A DNA stretch of 20,093 nucleotides from the NCBI GenBank assembly GCA_900755685.1, contig CAAEHI010000010.1, positions 1-20,093 on the forward strand, given 5' to 3'. The stretch is from an uncultured Collinsella sp. (GTDB lineage Bacteria; Actinomycetota; Coriobacteriia; Coriobacteriales; Coriobacteriaceae). A program made the position numbers and the translations under genes. Positions 1-8,109 of this stretch are shown piece by piece. Each line of letters begins with the position of its first letter. Within the stretch, counting starts at the first letter, position 1. The notes under the pieces were generated by a model that saw nothing but the letters and a program-made list of their open reading frames with translations, was not told the DNA's origin and made no database searches.

Positions 1-49
1 CGCTTGACTGGCAGTCAAGAGGTCAGGGGTTCGATCCCCCTCGTCTCCA
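1..49 (+). tRNA. tRNA-Ala (GGC), 3' part only
   Basis: The window opens inside a tRNA. Visible are the anticodon stem (CTTGA/TCAAG) around the loop CTGGCAG, which places GGC at positions 34-36 and so reads alanine GCC codons, a five-base variable loop, the T arm (AGGGG, TTCGATC, CCCCT) and the 3' acceptor strand CGTCTCC followed by discriminator A. Acceptor position 70 is U, as needed for the G3:U70 identity pair of tRNA-Ala, but the 5' strand lies outside the window so the pair itself is not seen. CCA is not encoded. Confidence 0.87.
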
Positions 50-64
50 CCCGAGCATTGAATG

Positions 65-93
65 AGGCTCCAACGCAAGTTGGGGCCTTTTTT
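65..93 (+). terminator. Rho-independent terminator of the tRNA-Ala
   Basis: A ten-base-pair stem (AGGCTCCAAC with GTTGGGGCCT, one G:U pair) closed by a GCAA tetraloop is followed directly by six T residues. It lies 15 bases after the tRNA end and separates the tRNA from the ABC-F gene. Confidence 0.9.
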
Positions 94-124
94 CATATAA
101 GCACACAAGGTCAAAGGCGGCACC

Positions 125-2158
125 ATGATCCTCCTGGTCGACAAGATCGAAAAAAGCTTCGGCGCACGCGTCCTCTTTAGCGGCGCGTCCTTCCAGATCA
201 ACCCCGGCGAGCGCTTCGCGCTCGTGGGACCCAACGGCGCCGGCAAAACCACCATGCTCAAGATTATCATGGGCATCGACAGCCCCGATGCCGGCCAGGT
301 CCAGTACGCCAAGGACTGCCAGGTGGGCTACCTAGAGCAGGAAACCAACCTGGAGCACAAAGACACCACCATCCTCGCCGAGGTCATGGCCGCTGCCAAG
401 GAAATCCGCCGCATGGGCGAGCGCGCCAACGAGCTGCAGGCCCAGATCACCGAGCTCTCCGAACAGGGCAAGGACGTCGACGCGCTCCTCAACGAGTACG
501 GCCAGGTCCAGGACCGCTTTGAGCACCTGGGCGGCTACGAGCTCGAGAGCAACGCCCGCAAAATCCTGTCCGGCCTGGGCTTTAAGGTCACCGATTTTGA
601 GCGCCCGTGCTCCGAGTTCTCCGGCGGCTGGCAGATGCGCATCGCGTTGGCAAAGCTCTTCCTGCGCCACCCAGACCTGCTGCTTCTGGACGAGCCCACC
701 AACCACCTGGACCTCGAAAGCGTCCAGTGGCTGCGCGGCTTTATCGCCAACTACGACGGCGCCGTCCTCATCGTCAGCCACGACCGTGCCTTCATGGACG
801 CCTGCGTCGACCACGTCGCCGCACTCGAAAACCGTCGCGTGACCACTTACACCGGCAACTACAGCAGCTACCTCAAGCAGCGCGAGGACAACCTTGAGCA
901 GATGCGCGCCAAGCGCGCCGCTCAGGAGCGTGACATCGCCCACATGCAGGTCTTCGTCGACAAGTTCCGCTACAAGCCCACCAAGGCCGCCCAGGCCCAG
1001 GAACGCATCCGCAAGATCGAGCAGATCAAAAAGGAGCTCGTCATCCTGCCCGAGGGCCACAAGCACATCGACTTTAAGTTCCCCGACCCGCCGCGCTCCG
1101 GCGACATGGTCGTGGGCCTCGAGGGCGTCTCCAAGTCCTACGGCAACAAGCACATCTACAGCGACATCGACCTCAAGCTCTACCGCGGCGAGCACGTGGC
1201 ACTCGTCGGCCCCAACGGCGCCGGCAAGTCCACGCTCATGAAGATCCTCGCCGGCCTGGAGCCACCCACCACCGGCACCCGCGACCTGGGCACCAACGTG
1301 GGCGTGGCCTACTACGCTCAGCACGCACTCGAGGGCATGACCGAGTCCAATACCGTCCTGCAAGAGATCGACACCGTCACGCCCAAGTGGACCGTGCCGC
1401 AACAGCGCAGCCTGCTGGGCGCCTTCCTGTTTAGCGACAACGACGCAATCGAAAAGCAGGTTCGCGTCCTCTCCGGCGGCGAAAAGGCGCGTCTGGCCCT
1501 GGCCAAGATGCTCGTGGCGCCCGAGGCGCTCCTGTGTCTGGACGAGCCAACCAACCACTTGGACATCGACTCGGTGGACATGCTCGAGAACGCCCTGCAA
1601 AACTTCCCCGGCACCATCGTGCTGATCAGCCACGACGAGCACCTGGTACGCGCCGTGGCCAACCGCGTGATCGACATCCGCGATGGCAAGGTCACGGTCT
1701 ATGACGGCGACTACGACTACTACCTCTACAAGCGCGAGGACCTCGCAGCCCGCGCCGCCGCCGAGGCGGCAGGGGAGAGCGCACCGGCCGCGACCAAGTC
1801 CGCTAAGGTCACAGCGGCCCAGCCCGACACCCCCGCCACCGCCTCCAAGCCCGCCGAGGGCAAAAAGACCAAGGAGCAAAAGCGCGCCGAGGCCCAGGCC
1901 CGCGCCGCACTCAACAAAAAGCTCAGGGGCGTGCGCAACCAGCTCAAGAAGATCGAGACGGAGCTCGATAAAAAGCGCGCCCGCTATGACGAGCTTATGG
2001 AATTGATGGCAAGCGAAGAGCTTTATGCCGATCAGGATAAGTTCAACGCGGCGCTGGGGGAATATAACGGCCTTAAGCAAGAGCTTCCCAAGCTCGAGGA
2101 CGAATGGCTGGAGCTTTCCACCCAGATCGAAGAGGAGACCGCGCGTGAACTCTCGTAA
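125..2158 (+). CDS. ABC-F family ATPase (translation factor type)
   Basis: This 677-residue protein has two ABC ATPase domains and no membrane segment, the layout of ABC-F proteins, which act in the ribosomal E site rather than in transport. Domain 1 shows Walker A at 35-42 (GPNGAGKT), a signature at 165-169 (FSGGW) and Walker B ending in DEPTNHLD from 189; domain 2 shows Walker A at 362-369, LSGGE at 449-453 and a second DEPTNHLD from 473. The charged linker at about 240-320, including the FRYKPTKAAQAQ segment, is the expected interdomain helical arm. A low-complexity Ala/Pro-rich stretch (541-580) leads to a C-terminal coiled coil (583-673), as in the Uup/YdiF-like branch. The start has a modest AAAGGCGG ribosome site. 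Whether it is a housekeeping factor or an antibiotic-resistance ABC-F cannot be decided from sequence alone; the chromosomal housekeeping setting favours the former. Confidence 0.93.
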   Translation: MILLVDKIEKSFGARVLFSGASFQINPGERFALVGPNGAGKTTMLKIIMGIDSPDAGQVQYAKDCQVGYLEQETNLEHKDTTILAEVMAAAKEIRRMGERANELQAQITELSEQGKDVDALLNEYGQVQDRFEHLGGYELESNARKILSGLGFKVTDFERPCSEFSGGWQMRIALAKLFLRHPDLLLLDEPTNHLDLESVQWLRGFIANYDGAVLIVSHDRAFMDACVDHVAALENRRVTTYTGNYSSYLKQREDNLEQMRAKRAAQERDIAHMQVFVDKFRYKPTKAAQAQERIRKIEQIKKELVILPEGHKHIDFKFPDPPRSGDMVVGLEGVSKSYGNKHIYSDIDLKLYRGEHVALVGPNGAGKSTLMKILAGLEPPTTGTRDLGTNVGVAYYAQHALEGMTESNTVLQEIDTVTPKWTVPQQRSLLGAFLFSDNDAIEKQVRVLSGGEKARLALAKMLVAPEALLCLDEPTNHLDIDSVDMLENALQNFPGTIVLISHDEHLVRAVANRVIDIRDGKVTVYDGDYDYYLYKREDLAARAAAEAAGESAPAATKSAKVTAAQPDTPATASKPAEGKKTKEQKRAEAQARAALNKKLRGVRNQLKKIETELDKKRARYDELMELMASEELYADQDKFNAALGEYNGLKQELPKLEDEWLELSTQIEEETARELS

Positions 2159-2441
2159 GGCCACTGCTGTGGCGATGAGCATCATCGCTATCGCTTGTCG
2201 CATCTGCGGCATCTTTATGAGCGCGATGACCGTGCTGCTGTGCTTTAGCGGCCTGACCGCCAAGCTGCAGATCGTGGGCTTTGTCGTTGAACTTTCGCGT
2301 GCACTGCCGAGCGCCATCGCCGGCTACGGCGTTATCACCTCGCCCTTTGGCGGCGTGTTCCGCCTGGATTATGCCATCGTCGCTGTGATCCTGTTTGCAA
2401 TTGACTACCTGCTCACGCGCGCTTCGCGCCGCGTCCGCTAG
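2145..2441 (+). CDS. Small two-helix membrane protein, function unknown
   Basis: A 98-residue protein starting at GTG 2145, chosen because AGAGGAG lies seven bases upstream; upstream in-frame ATGs lie deep inside the ABC-F gene and give a non-conserved-looking leader. The start overlaps the end of the ABC-F gene by 14 bases, so the two are probably translationally coupled. Hydrophobic segments at about 9-35 and 75-92, a weakly hydrophobic middle (42-52), and a basic C-terminus (RASRRVR) suggest a small inner-membrane protein. No family is recognised. It is followed nine bases later by the site-2-type protease, so a role linked to that protease is possible but unproven. Confidence 0.75.
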   Translation: MNSRKATAVAMSIIAIACRICGIFMSAMTVLLCFSGLTAKLQIVGFVVELSRALPSAIAGYGVITSPFGGVFRLDYAIVAVILFAIDYLLTRASRRVR

Positions 2442-2450
2442 GGGAGCGCC

Positions 2451-3134
2451 ATGTCCAGCAGCTACATCATGAACCTGCTCGCCAGCGCGGTCGCCGTCAT
2501 CCTGGGCATCGTTATCCACGAGAGCGCGCACGCCGCCGCAGCCTGGGCACTCGGCGACAAGACGGCCCGATCGCGCGGTCGTGTCTCGCTCAACCCGCTC
2601 AACCATATCGACCCGTTTGGCACCATACTTCTGCCGCTGCTCATGCTTGCCGCCGGCGGCCCGGTGTTCGCCTTTGCCAAGCCCGTGCCTGTCTACCTCA
2701 ACAACCTCAAGCACCCCAAGCGCGACGAGGTCCTGGTGAGCGTGGCCGGCCCCGCGTCGAACATCGCACTCGCGTGTCTTGCCGCGCTCCTCATGCGCGC
2801 AACGTACGGCAGCCTCTACACCAGCATGTCCTTTGCCGTGGCATCACAGATCATGAACTTCGGCGCCACGTTTATCGTGGTCAACCTGTCACTCGCGTTC
2901 TTCAACCTCATCCCAATCCCACCGCTCGACGGCTCGTCGATCATCGTACCCTTCCTCAAGGGCAAGGCGCTCGCCAACTACTACCGTCTGCAGCAATACG
3001 CTATGCCCATCCTTATCCTTGTGCTGTATCTGCTGCCCATGTGGACCGGCATCGACGTGATCGGTCGCTATTTCGACGTTACCGTGTATCCGCTCGCTGA
3101 GCAGCTGCTTAACTTCGCAATCGCCGGTATCTAA
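2451..3134 (+). CDS. Site-2 protease family (M50) membrane metalloprotease
   Basis: The 227-residue protein is a short polytopic member of peptidase family M50. It has the zinc-binding HEXXH motif HESAH at 23-27 in the first membrane segment, the family's GD...SLNPLNHIDPFGT segment at 35-58, AGPASN at 99-104, and the second metal-site region NLIPIPPLDG at 152-161, whose Asp160 would be the third ligand. There is no PDZ domain, as in the minimal YwhC/Rip-like subgroup. Members cleave membrane-embedded substrates; the substrate here is unknown. A GGGGAG ribosome site precedes ATG 2451 and the gene follows the small membrane protein by nine bases. All catalytic residues are present, so it should be active. 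Confidence 0.92.
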   Translation: MSSSYIMNLLASAVAVILGIVIHESAHAAAAWALGDKTARSRGRVSLNPLNHIDPFGTILLPLLMLAAGGPVFAFAKPVPVYLNNLKHPKRDEVLVSVAGPASNIALACLAALLMRATYGSLYTSMSFAVASQIMNFGATFIVVNLSLAFFNLIPIPPLDGSSIIVPFLKGKALANYYRLQQYAMPILILVLYLLPMWTGIDVIGRYFDVTVYPLAEQLLNFAIAGI

Positions 3135-3142
3135 GGTAAACT
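3114..3142 (+). promoter_or_regulatory. Possible promoter for the scpA gene run
   Basis: TTCGCA (3114-3119) and TAAACT (3137-3142) are separated by 17 bases; each matches four of six positions of the sigma-70-type consensus. It sits at the end of the protease gene, upstream of an 84-base leader, the largest gap before the long run of genes. The match is weak. Confidence 0.3.
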
Positions 3143-3149
3143 AACAGGT

Positions 3150-3200
3150 CGACCGTGCAAAACGGTCGTAACATGCACCCAAACCGCGCCGCGAAGGCGC
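3150..3200 (+). other. Two small hairpins in the scpA leader
   Basis: CGACCG (3150-3155) pairs with CGGTCG (3163-3168) around a seven-base loop, and GCGCC (3186-3190) pairs with GGCGC (3196-3200) around GCGAA. The second ends only a few bases before the strong AAAGGAGG ribosome site of scpA. There is no T run, so they are not terminators; they may be RNA leader structure or chance in GC-rich DNA. Confidence 0.35.
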
Positions 3201-3218
3201 CGTCAAAGGAGGTCGAAG

Positions 3219-4028
3219 ATGTCGTATCGCGTGTCGACGCAGGTCTACAGCGGACCGTTCGACCTGCTGCTGCAGCTGGTAACCCGCCAAAAAGTAGATA
3301 TCGGCGCCATCTCCATCAGCGAGGTGGCCGAGCAGTACCTTGCCGAGGCCGAGCGCATCGAGGCGCTGGACCTGGACGTGGCGAGCGACTTTTTGCTGGT
3401 CGCGGCAACCCTTTTGGATATAAAGGCCGCCTCTCTGGTGCCGCAGGAGGCCCTGCGCAAAGTCGATGACGATGACGAGTTCGACGAAGACCTCGAGGAG
3501 CTCAGCACGCTCGACGGCGACGCCCTGCGCGAGGTCCTGATCCAGCGCCTCATTGCCTACAAGCAGTTTAAAGGCGCGGCTGCGGCCCTCGGTGCCCGCA
3601 TGCAGGCCGAAAGCCGCATGCACCCGCGCGTAGCCGGCCCCGACCCCGAGTTTTTAGGCCTTATGCCCGACTACCTGGCCGGCATTACTCTGCGCGGCCT
3701 CGCCGTCATCTGCGCCGACCTGGACGGCAAGCGCCAGACCTTCCTGCTGGAGGCCGAGCACGTGGCGCCGCATCGCGTGCCGCTCGACCTGACCGTGGCC
3801 TCAGTTGACCGCTTTACCATGGCGCACCAAACCTGCACCTTCCGCGAGCTGTTGGACGGCGATGCCACCACCGAGCAGCTCGTCGTCACCTTCCTGGCCA
3901 TGCTTGAGCTTGCCAAGCGCGGCTCGCTCACGTTGAGCCAGGACGAGATCTTTGGAACCATCTGCATCAACCGAGTCGAGGGAGCCGAGGCCTATGTGCC
4001 CGGCGAGGGCCCCGAGCTCACCGAATAG
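3219..4028 (+). CDS. scpA: Segregation and condensation protein A
   Basis: ScpA is the kleisin subunit of the bacterial SMC-ScpAB condensin; it bridges the SMC heads and binds a ScpB dimer. The 269-residue product carries the diagnostic N-terminal segment YSGPFDLLLQLV (10-21) and the FLLVAATLLDIKAASLVP helix (58-75) that contacts the SMC neck, then an acidic linker (82-96), and a C-terminal winged-helix region (about 215-262) that would dock on the SMC head. The start is fixed by the strong AAAGGAGG at 3205-3212. scpB follows 11 bases downstream, the usual pairing. Length is typical of the family. Confidence 0.95.
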   Translation: MSYRVSTQVYSGPFDLLLQLVTRQKVDIGAISISEVAEQYLAEAERIEALDLDVASDFLLVAATLLDIKAASLVPQEALRKVDDDDEFDEDLEELSTLDGDALREVLIQRLIAYKQFKGAAAALGARMQAESRMHPRVAGPDPEFLGLMPDYLAGITLRGLAVICADLDGKRQTFLLEAEHVAPHRVPLDLTVASVDRFTMAHQTCTFRELLDGDATTEQLVVTFLAMLELAKRGSLTLSQDEIFGTICINRVEGAEAYVPGEGPELTE

Positions 4029-4039
4029 GAGCCGCAACC

Positions 4040-4768
4040 ATGTCAACCCTTTCCACGCTGGAGGCAAACAGCCTCAAAGGCGCCCTCGAGGCGCTGCTGC
4101 TGGTGTCAAGCGACCCGGTGAGTGCGCCCGCGCTGGCCGGCGCACTGGATATCGCCCCCGGCGAGTGCGCGTCGATGCTCGCCGAGCTCAAGGTTGAGTA
4201 CGAGGAGGCCAACCGCGGCTTTCAGCTGCGCGAGGTCGCCGGCGGCTGGCGCCTGTTTACGCACCCAGCCTACCACGATGTGGTCGAGGCCTATGTGTTG
4301 AGCTGGGACACGCAGAAGCTGTCGCAGGCGGCGCTCGAAACCCTGGCCGTGATCGCATACCACCAGCCCGTGACGCGCGAGGTGGTCAAGGGCATCCGCG
4401 GCGTCAATTCCGACGGCGTCATCGCGTCGCTCGTGGACAAGGGTCTGGTGCGTGAGCTCGGCCGCGACCCCCAGCGCGGTCAGGCAATCATCTACGGCAC
4501 GACCAACGCCTTCTTGGAAAAATTCGGCCTGCGCTCCACCCGAGACCTGCCCGACCTAGAGCAGTTTGCCCCCGACGAGCAGTCGCGCCAGTTTATCCGC
4601 GAGCGCCTGAGCGGCCGCAGTATTCAGTCCACGCTCGAGGAGCAGGCCGAGGACCTGGACGAAGAGCGCGAACTGATCGATACCGATGTTGAAGATGTTG
4701 AGGCAGTCGAGGACTTGGAGACTCTGGTCGTCGACGAGACCTCGGAGGATTTGAATGACGAGGACTAA
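4040..4768 (+). CDS. scpB: Segregation and condensation protein B
   Basis: ScpB is the dimeric winged-helix partner of ScpA in the SMC condensin. Two tandem winged-helix domains are visible: the first at about 12-85 (LKGALEALLLVSSDPVS) and the second at about 92-170, with the characteristic TLAVIAYHQPVTR (101-113), RGVNSDGVIASLVDKGLV (120-137) and the IIYGTT...FGL strand (150-163). The C-terminal 45 residues are strongly acidic (many Glu/Asp) and longer than the folded core requires; such tails vary between species. An AGGAG ribosome site precedes the start. The end overlaps the proposed start of the next gene by 14 bases. Confidence 0.95.
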   Translation: MSTLSTLEANSLKGALEALLLVSSDPVSAPALAGALDIAPGECASMLAELKVEYEEANRGFQLREVAGGWRLFTHPAYHDVVEAYVLSWDTQKLSQAALETLAVIAYHQPVTREVVKGIRGVNSDGVIASLVDKGLVRELGRDPQRGQAIIYGTTNAFLEKFGLRSTRDLPDLEQFAPDEQSRQFIRERLSGRSIQSTLEEQAEDLDEERELIDTDVEDVEAVEDLETLVVDETSEDLNDED

Positions 4769-5720
4769 CGAAGTAGGGGAGACGCGCGCCATGAGCAACG
4801 CAGCACCCGCAACCGACGCCCAGCCCGTCTATCCGCACACTATGCGCCTGCAGCGCTTTTTGGCGCGCGCGGGCGTGGCGAGCCGCCGCGGCTCGGAGGA
4901 CCTGATGACCGCCGGTCGCGTGACCGTCAACGGCCAGGTCGCGACCGAACTGGGCACCAAAGTCGATGTCGACCGCGACCATATCGAGGTCGACGGCATG
5001 CCCGTCAAGCTCAACCAGGGCGCCGTGTACCTGATGCTCTACAAGCCGACCGGCTACCTCACCACCATGAGCGATCCGCAGGAGCGCCCTTGCGTGGCCG
5101 ATCTGGTCCCGCGCGACCGCTTTCCGGGCCTGTTCCCGGTGGGCCGCCTGGACCGCGACACCACGGGTCTTTTGCTCTTTACCACCGATGGCGACCTGTC
5201 GCAGGACCTGCTGCACCCCAGCAAGCACGTCTATAAGACCTACCAGGCACTCGTGGACGGGCGGCTGACCGACCGCGATCTAGACCTGCTCCGCCGTGGC
5301 ATCGAGCTCGACGACGGCCTGTGCCAGCCGGCGATCTGCCGCGTCATCAACGCGCGCGAGGCCGAGGCCGTGGCTCCGCAAGGCGTAAAGCCCGGCACCA
5401 CCGCCGTCGAGGTCATCATCCGCGAGGGCCGTAAAAACCAGGTTAAGCGCATGCTGAGCAAGATTCACCATCCGGTAATCCGTCTGCATCGCTGCAACTT
5501 TGCAGGCCTTGAGCTCGAGGGCGTGGCCAAGGGCTCGTGGCGCGAGCTCACCGACCGGGAGGTGCAGATCCTCAAAAGCGGTGGCATCCCGCCCAAGCAG
5601 GCGAGCTCCAAGCGCAACGGCGGCAAGCCCCAAGACACGCCCGCCAGCCGCACGCGTCACCACGGCAGCCACGGCTCCGCACCCAAGCGCAACACCTACC
5701 GCGAGCGCTACACGGGCTAG
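4755..5720 (+). CDS. rluB: Pseudouridine synthase, RsuA/RluB family
   Basis: The enzyme isomerises a uridine in rRNA to pseudouridine. An N-terminal S4 RNA-binding domain (MRLQRFLARAGVASRRGSE, from residue 30) is followed by the catalytic domain with GRLDRDTTGLLLFT (130-143), in which Asp133 is the nucleophile, and the family's KNQVKRMLSKIHHPVIRLHR block near 226-245. The last 45 residues are a basic, low-complexity tail. Two starts are possible: ATG 4755 (GGAGG six bases upstream, overlapping scpB) and ATG 4791 (GGGGAG nine bases upstream); the S4 domain begins after both. The family is certain; assignment to RluB (23S) rather than RsuA (16S) rests on its position next to scpB, where rluB-type genes commonly lie. 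Confidence 0.9.
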   Translation: MTRTNEVGETRAMSNAAPATDAQPVYPHTMRLQRFLARAGVASRRGSEDLMTAGRVTVNGQVATELGTKVDVDRDHIEVDGMPVKLNQGAVYLMLYKPTGYLTTMSDPQERPCVADLVPRDRFPGLFPVGRLDRDTTGLLLFTTDGDLSQDLLHPSKHVYKTYQALVDGRLTDRDLDLLRRGIELDDGLCQPAICRVINAREAEAVAPQGVKPGTTAVEVIIREGRKNQVKRMLSKIHHPVIRLHRCNFAGLELEGVAKGSWRELTDREVQILKSGGIPPKQASSKRNGGKPQDTPASRTRHHGSHGSAPKRNTYRERYTG

Positions 5721-5786
5721 GCAACCCGCCGCACCCCAACGCTCGCGAACCATACCAGCACGTCAACCATCGAAAGGAAGCATTGC

Positions 5787-6473
5787 ATGATCGTCGCCAT
5801 CGACGGCCCCGCCGGTTCCGGCAAGTCCACCATCGCCAAGGAGATCGCCCGCCAGCTGGGCTTTAACAAGCTCGACACGGGCGCCATGTATCGCGCCGTC
5901 ACCTTCGCTGCGCTCGATCGCGGCATCGACCTGGATAACGAGGCGGCCATCGACGCCCTCGCCGAGCAGATCGAAATTCGCTTTACCAACGGCACCGGTG
6001 AGGATACGCGCCTGACCATCGACGGCCAGGACGCTTCGGCCGCCATTCGCACCCCGCAGGTCGACGCCAACGTGTCTAAGGTCTCGGCCTACCCGGGCGT
6101 GCGCGCCGCCATGCTCATCCACCAGCGCCGCGCAGCCGAGGACCGCGATATCGTGGCCGAGGGTCGCGACATCGGAACCGTCGTGTTCCCTAACGCGCAG
6201 GTCAAGGTCTTCCTGACCGCCGACCCGCGCGAGCGCGCCCGTCGCCGTGTGCTGCAGCGTCACCAAAACGATGCCCTGCCGCTCACGTCCGAGCAGCTCG
6301 AGGCCGAGGTCGACGAGACCCTCGACGCCCTTAAGCAGCGCGACAAGCTCGACAGCAGCCGCGAGGTCGCCCCGCTCGTGCCCGCCGAGGACGCCGTGCA
6401 CGTCGACTCCACCGCCCACACCATCGACGAGGTCGTTCGTATCATCGAGGACCTCATTAACCAAAGGAGGTAG
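5787..6473 (+). CDS. cmk: Cytidylate kinase
   Basis: Cmk phosphorylates CMP and dCMP with ATP. The 228-residue protein has the P-loop GPAGSGKS at 7-14, the substrate-binding LDTGAMYRAVT at 29-39, GRDIGT at 126-131 for the CMP site, and the Arg-rich lid DPRERARRR at 146-154. Length matches the bacterial family. AAAGGAAG lies eight bases before ATG 5787. The last codons (Arg-Arg-stop) double as the AGGAGG ribosome site of the next gene, so the two are likely coupled. Confidence 0.96.
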   Translation: MIVAIDGPAGSGKSTIAKEIARQLGFNKLDTGAMYRAVTFAALDRGIDLDNEAAIDALAEQIEIRFTNGTGEDTRLTIDGQDASAAIRTPQVDANVSKVSAYPGVRAAMLIHQRRAAEDRDIVAEGRDIGTVVFPNAQVKVFLTADPRERARRRVLQRHQNDALPLTSEQLEAEVDETLDALKQRDKLDSSREVAPLVPAEDAVHVDSTAHTIDEVVRIIEDLINQRR

Positions 6474-6476
6474 CCC

Positions 6477-7205
6477 ATGTGCCTGTTTAAGCAGACGCCA
6501 GAGGACTATTACAACGCCCCCTACGCCGAGTTCCCGGCGATCATCCGCGGCACCGTCGTCGTAGTCATGGCCATCCTTTGGGCCTTCTCCAAGCTCATGT
6601 GGCGCTGGAAGGTCGAGGACGCCGATCTGCTGTTTGAGCGCCAGGAAGGCCGCGGAAGCGTGGTCATCTGCAACCACACCTCGATGGCCGAGCTCTTGGC
6701 CGTGGAGACGGCGCTGTTCTTTGGGGGGCGCCGCATTCGTCCCATCTTTAAGTCCGAGTTCGCCAAGAACAAGATTGTGCGCTGGGCCTTTAGCCGCGTT
6801 GGCGGCATCCCCGTGGAGCGTGGTACTGCCGATATGAAGTGCCTGCGCGCCGCTCAGCATGCGCTGCAGCGCGGCGAGGACGTCCTGATCTTCCCCGAGG
6901 GCACGCGCATCCGCTCGCGCGAGATCAAGCCCGAGGTCCACGGCGGCTTTGCGCTCATCGCCCAGATGGGCAAGGCACCTGTGAACCCGCTCGCCATCTG
7001 CGGCTGGTCCGACATCACGCCTGCAGGCAAAAAGATCATGCGTCCCAAGAAGTGCTGGATCCGCGCCGGCAAGGCCGTCTCGCTTTCCGACGCACCGGTT
7101 GGGCTTAAGCGCACGGAGCGCCTGGAATGGTTTGAGTCCGAGGCCATGAACCGCGTCTACGCCATGCGCGACGAGCTGTGCGCCGAGCATCCGGGCAGGT
7201 TCTAG
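6477..7205 (+). CDS. plsC: 1-acyl-sn-glycerol-3-phosphate acyltransferase family (PlsC-like)
   Basis: The family transfers a second acyl chain onto lysophosphatidate at the membrane. An N-terminal hydrophobic helix (about 21-40) precedes the acyltransferase blocks: NHTSMAE (66-72), GGIPVERG (109-116), FPEGTR (139-144) and VNPLAI (169-174). In the first block the usual catalytic HX4D is HX4E here, with Glu72 replacing Asp; the other three blocks look normal. The start has the strong AAAGGAGG shared with the end of cmk. It works in the same pathway as plsY further downstream: PlsY makes lysophosphatidate, PlsC makes phosphatidate. Because of the altered motif, activity or substrate could differ from standard PlsC. 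Confidence 0.88.
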   Translation: MCLFKQTPEDYYNAPYAEFPAIIRGTVVVVMAILWAFSKLMWRWKVEDADLLFERQEGRGSVVICNHTSMAELLAVETALFFGGRRIRPIFKSEFAKNKIVRWAFSRVGGIPVERGTADMKCLRAAQHALQRGEDVLIFPEGTRIRSREIKPEVHGGFALIAQMGKAPVNPLAICGWSDITPAGKKIMRPKKCWIRAGKAVSLSDAPVGLKRTERLEWFESEAMNRVYAMRDELCAEHPGRF

Positions 7206-7207
7206 CC

Positions 7208-8107
7208 ATGAGCGAGAACGTGACGAACACCGCCGCGACTGCGTCCGACCGGGCAACCGCGCCTACCATCGAGATCGCCGCCCACGCCGGCACTTGCTAC
7301 GGCGTACAGCGTGCGCTCGATATGGCGCTAGCCGCCGCGCCGCAGGCAGGGGAGAGCGTTCAGGTCCACACGCTGGGCCCGCTCATCCATAACCCCATCG
7401 TGGTACGCGAGCTCGCTGAGGCAGGCGTTGGCTTGGCCGAAACCCTGGACGACGCCGCAACCGGCACCGTGATCATCCGCGCCCACGGCGTGGTGCCGCA
7501 GGTGATCGATGCTGCCCGCAAGCGCGACCTTACCGTGGTCGACGCCACCTGCCCCTACGTGAAGAAGGTCCATGTGGCAGCCGAGCGCCTGGTGCGCGAG
7601 GGCTACCGCGTGATCGTCGTGGGCGAGCCAGGCCACCCCGAGGTCGAGGGCATTCTGGGCCACGCCGGCGACGATGCGCAGGTCGTGAGCTGTGCCGCCG
7701 ACGCCGATGCCCTGTCGCTCAAGAGCAAGGTGGGCCTCGTCGTGCAGACCACCCAGACCGCGCAGAACCTCGCCGAGGTCGTGGCAGTTATCACCCTGCG
7801 CGTGCAGGAGCTGCGTGTGATCAACACCATCTGCGCCGCCACGAGCGAGCGTCAACAGGCAGCAGCCACACTTGCCAAACGCTGTGATTGCATGGTCGTC
7901 GTGGGTGGCAAGAACTCGGGCAACACCCGCCGCCTGGCACAGATCTGCGCAGACGCCTGCGAGCACACGCATCACATCGAGGAAGCTTCCGAGCTCCAAG
8001 CCGCGTGGTTTACCGACGCTCACCACATCGGTATCACAGCCGGAGCCTCCACCCCGCAAGAACACATCGAGCGCGCCGTCGAGCGCATCAAGGAGCTTTG
8101 CCGCTAA
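7208..8107 (+). CDS. ispH: 4-hydroxy-3-methylbut-2-enyl diphosphate reductase
   Basis: IspH is the last enzyme of the MEP isoprenoid pathway and makes IPP and DMAPP with a [4Fe-4S] cluster. The 299-residue protein has the three cluster cysteines Cys30 (AGTCYGV), Cys115 (ATCPYVKKVH) and Cys209 (TICAATSERQ), the substrate histidines at 61 (IHNP), 93 (RAHG) and 143 (GHPE), KNSGNTRRL at 235-243 and GITAGASTP at 275-283. ATG 7208 is preferred over GTG 7178, which overlaps plsC and lacks a ribosome site. The N-terminal 20 residues are a variable extension. All key residues are intact. Confidence 0.95.
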   Translation: MSENVTNTAATASDRATAPTIEIAAHAGTCYGVQRALDMALAAAPQAGESVQVHTLGPLIHNPIVVRELAEAGVGLAETLDDAATGTVIIRAHGVVPQVIDAARKRDLTVVDATCPYVKKVHVAAERLVREGYRVIVVGEPGHPEVEGILGHAGDDAQVVSCAADADALSLKSKVGLVVQTTQTAQNLAEVVAVITLRVQELRVINTICAATSERQQAAATLAKRCDCMVVVGGKNSGNTRRLAQICADACEHTHHIEEASELQAAWFTDAHHIGITAGASTPQEHIERAVERIKELCR

Positions 8108-8109
8108 CC

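Noticed and set aside
96..101. TATAAG as a -10 box for the ABC-F gene
   Set aside because: No -35-like sequence at proper spacing; the upstream bases are the tRNA terminator.
332..2317. 661-codon minus-strand open frame opposite the ABC-F gene
   Set aside because: It mirrors a well-supported gene on the other strand; long antisense frames are expected at this GC content, and the translation is a low-complexity Leu/Val/Gly/Ala mix with no motif.
5763..7256. 497-codon minus-strand open frame opposite cmk and plsC
   Set aside because: It spans two genes with intact catalytic motifs on the plus strand and has no family resemblance or ribosome site.
7888..8109. N-terminal extension of the DUF512 protein into ispH
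   Set aside because: The added residues are Arg/His/Ser-rich and overlap ispH in another frame; the PDZ domain starts cleanly after ATG 8110.
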